The notes beneath the pieces were generated by a model. It was not told where the DNA came from and made no database searches. It saw nothing but the letters and a program-made list of their open reading frames with translations. This document shows positions 61,632-64,000 of a stretch of 64,000 nt of DNA, in pieces (the first letter of the stretch is position 1; every line of letters starts with the position of its first letter). Both the position numbers and the translations under genes were made by a program. This DNA comes from Galeruca laticollis (Eukaryota; Arthropoda; Insecta; Coleoptera; Chrysomelidae), in contig OY998180.1 in the NCBI GenBank assembly GCA_963921935.1, positions 39,866,811 to 39,930,810 on the forward strand, in the 5' to 3' direction.

Positions 61632-63728
61632 GATATATAAGATACTAACATCAATCATCACACAAAAATTAACTGAACATATAACAAAAAATAAAATATT
61701 GAGCGAGGAACAGAAAGGCTGTCGTCAAGGATCTAGAGGATGCAAAGAACAACTAATTATAGATGCAGAAATAACCCATCAAGCAAAAATAAAACAAAGA
61801 TCTCTCTACTTTGCCTACATTGACTACCAAAAAGCTTTTGATAGTGTACCCCACTCCTGGCTAATCGAAATATTAAAAATCTACAAAGTACATCCAATTA
61901 TAATAAAATTTCTAGAATTAATAATGAAGAACTGGGAAACCACCCTCTCAATCAAGACAGGACAAGTTAACCTGGAATCCAAACCTATACAAATTAACCA
62001 AGGCATCTTTCAGGGAGACTCCCTGAGTGCATTATGGTTTTGCCTCACCTTAAATCCACTGTCCAACATCTTAAATGATACCAACTAGGGCTACGTCATC
62101 AAAAGTCTTCATGCATGTAAAATTTCTCACTTATTTTATATGGACGACCTCAAACTACTAGCAGCATCGGGTCATCAACTAAACCACCTACTCAATCTTA
62201 CTCAAACATTTAGATCAGACATCAAAATGACGTTTGGAACAGACAAATGCAAAATAAATAGCATTGTCAAGGGAAAACAAACCACGCAAGAAGACTACTC
62301 TCTGAACAGCAACAATCAGATAATACAAAGTATGGAAAGTACTGATTACTACAAATATTTAGGATTCAACCAACAAATTGGATTAGAGCATACAACACTG
62401 AAGGAAGAGTTAAAACAAAAATACAAACACAGACTAACAGCCATACTTAAAACAGAACTATCAGCACGAAATAAAACCAAAGCAATTAACACGTACGCAA
62501 TACCAATACGAACGTACTCAATGGGAGTAATTAAATGGAGTGATACAGATCTCGAAAGCCTAAACACCTTAACCCGATCGCAATGTCACAAACACAGAAT
62601 ACATCATATACACTCAGCAGTGGAACGATTTACACTTAACAGAAGAGAAGGGGGAAGAGGTTTCATAGACATTAAAAATATGAACTACACTCAGGTAGAC
62701 AACTTGAGAAAATACTTTGTAGAAAGAGGGGAAACAAGCAAAATCCATAAAGCCATCATACACTCTGAAACATCAGGCACACCCCTAAAATTTTCCAGCC
62801 ATACATACAACCCGACAGATAGAATAATAACACCAGCAACAAAGAAAGAAAACTGGAAAGGAAAAACACTACATGGAAAACATCCACAACATCTAGCACA
62901 ACAACATATAGACTTAGAGGCATCCAACATGTGGCTCACAAAGGGGAATATCTTCGGTGAGACAGAGGGGTTTATGATCGCAATCCAAGACCAAACGATA
63001 AACACCAGATACTACAGCAAACATATAATAAAGGACCCAAATACACAAACAGACAAATGTAGACTATGCAAACAGCACATAGAAACAATTGACCATATAA
63101 CGGGAGACTGCAACATACTAGCAAATACAGAATACACCAGAAGACATGATAATGTAGCGAAACACATACATCAACAGCTTGCGAAGCAATACAACCTTAT
63201 AGAAGAAATCACCCCTACGTACAAATATACACCACAAAACATACTAGAAAACGACAATGCTAAACTATACTGGAACAGATCAATCATCACAGACAAGACA
63301 ATACCGCAGAACAAACCGGACATCACACTAATAACAAAAAACAACAAAACCACTTACTTAATAGAAATCTCCATACCTAACACGCACAATCTACAAAACA
63401 AAATTGGAGAGAAAATTGAAAAATACATCCGTCTCTCAGAAGAAATTAAAGACATGTGGCACCAGGACAGAGTGATTATAATACCCATAATATTATCTAA
63501 CACAGGAGTTATACTAAGAAATCTACACGACAGCATTCAGAAATTACAACTTCATCCAACAACATACATACCACTACAGAAGTCCGTCATAATAGATACT
63601 TGCTCTATAACTAGAAAATTTTTAAATGAGAACTACAGGGAATAATAAAAACAGAATGGAAACTATGCTTGACCTGACGTCCGCATATATTCCTAAACTA
63701 ACCAGAGAATATCTGAGAAAGGAAGAAG

Positions 63729-63729
<1 letters not shown>
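61631..63729 (+). mobile_element. R4/Dong-clade retrotransposon, copy 8b
   Basis: 5'-truncated at the YKILTSII segment of the RT, where the element (ATATATAAGATAC) resembles the tract. One nonsense codon. 84-bp 3' UTR (contains GGAAACTATGCTTGACCTG), then (TAA)n. Confidence 0.9.
61632..63645 (+). pseudogene. Dong copy 8b: RT plus endonuclease with one stop
   Basis: YKILTSIITQKLTEH, SEEQKGCRQGSRGCKEQLII, YIDYQKAFDSVPHSWLIEIL, NQGIFQGDSLSALWFCLTLN, then TAG at 62086-62088; the same frame continues GYVIKSLHACKISH, LFYMDDLKLLAA, YYKYLGFNQQIGLEH, RTYSMGVIKWSDTDLESL, REGGRGFIDI, LHGKHPQHLAQQHIDLEA, IFGETEGFMIAIQDQTIN, CRLCKQHIETIDHITGDC, QNKPDITLITKNNKTTYLIE, VIIIPIILSNTGVI and SITRKFLNENYRE. Only the one stop separates it from an intact enzyme. 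Confidence 0.9.

Positions 63730-63762
<33 letters not shown>
63730..63762 (+). repeat. (TAA)n tract
   Basis: About 33 bp between Dong copies 8b and 9. Confidence 0.95.
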
Positions 63763-63763
<1 letters not shown>

Positions 63764-64000
63764 GCAGGAAAAACTCAGGAAACTGAAAACATACTCTCAT
63801 TAGATCACAACCAGTTTACACCTCTACCGCTGGAACAGAAGTACAAATATCTTGGAATGCAACAAACTCTCAATATAGAACAAGCACACAGTAAGCAGCT
63901 TATTCAAGAAACACTTAAAACTAGACTCCGCCTAATACTGAAAACAAAACTTTACTCCTTGGCAAAAATAACAGCAATAAACGCTTGGGTAATACCTGCT
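63763..64000 (+). mobile_element. R4/Dong-clade retrotransposon, copy 9, cut by window end
   Basis: Frame encodes LEQKYKYLGMQQTLNIEQAH, LKTRLRLILKTKLYSLAKIT and AINAWVIPA, the RT thumb, most like copy 5. It is 5'-truncated and continues past the window. Confidence 0.85.

Overview
This is a eukaryotic, AT-rich, retrotransposon-dense window, most likely from an arthropod and probably an insect. The evidence is the element mix: R4/Dong-, R1-, CR1-like, RTE- and I-clade non-LTR elements, Ty3/Gypsy elements primed by tRNA-Lys, a Penelope-like element and a piggyBac. I see no host gene, tRNA, rRNA or CRISPR. Nearly every long reading frame belongs to a mobile element, and most are broken by stops, frameshifts or truncation. 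The species cannot be named from the sequence alone.

Region 1-10.4 kb holds remnants of two Gypsy families: X, with a coiled-coil gag on the minus strand and LTR-like copies in opposite orientations, and Y, an LTR-like copy at the left edge. A 5'-truncated Penelope-like element with GIY-YIG endonuclease lies between (TA)n tracts at 6.6-8.0 kb, and a short RTE copy with a clear 9-bp target duplication lies at 9.9-10.4 kb.

Region 10.4-22 kb holds an R1-clade element (minus strand, 11.2-14.2 kb), a tandem array rich in GTAC, and a rearranged cluster of Gypsy family Y: gag, an 18-base tRNA-Lys primer-binding site, direct and inverted LTR-like copies, and a stray RNase H fragment.

Region 22-31.6 kb is a nest. 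A CR1-like element (minus strand) is split inside its reverse transcriptase by a 4.75-kb terminal-inverted-repeat element (24993-29747). That element contains a 2.4-kb piggyBac (26089-28490) with perfect 16-bp inverted repeats, TTAA duplications and a transposase broken by one frameshift.

Region 31.6-64 kb is the most unusual part. It is a long chain of elements separated by (TAA)n microsatellite tracts. About a dozen R4/Dong-clade pieces, all on the plus strand, mostly run their short 3' UTRs directly into (TAA)n. They carry RT with an [FY]MDD active site and a C-terminal restriction-like endonuclease with a CCHC knuckle and PD...D/E motif. An I-clade element (plus strand) also ends in (TAA)n. 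R1-clade and CR1-like copies, all on the minus strand, are inserted in or against the same tracts. The picture is a self-renewing microsatellite landing site: TAA-targeted elements regenerate the TAA target at each end and attract or retain more insertions. Two Dong copies (51145-52434 and 52560-54650) have uninterrupted frames from their truncation points through the endonuclease, so activity may be recent.
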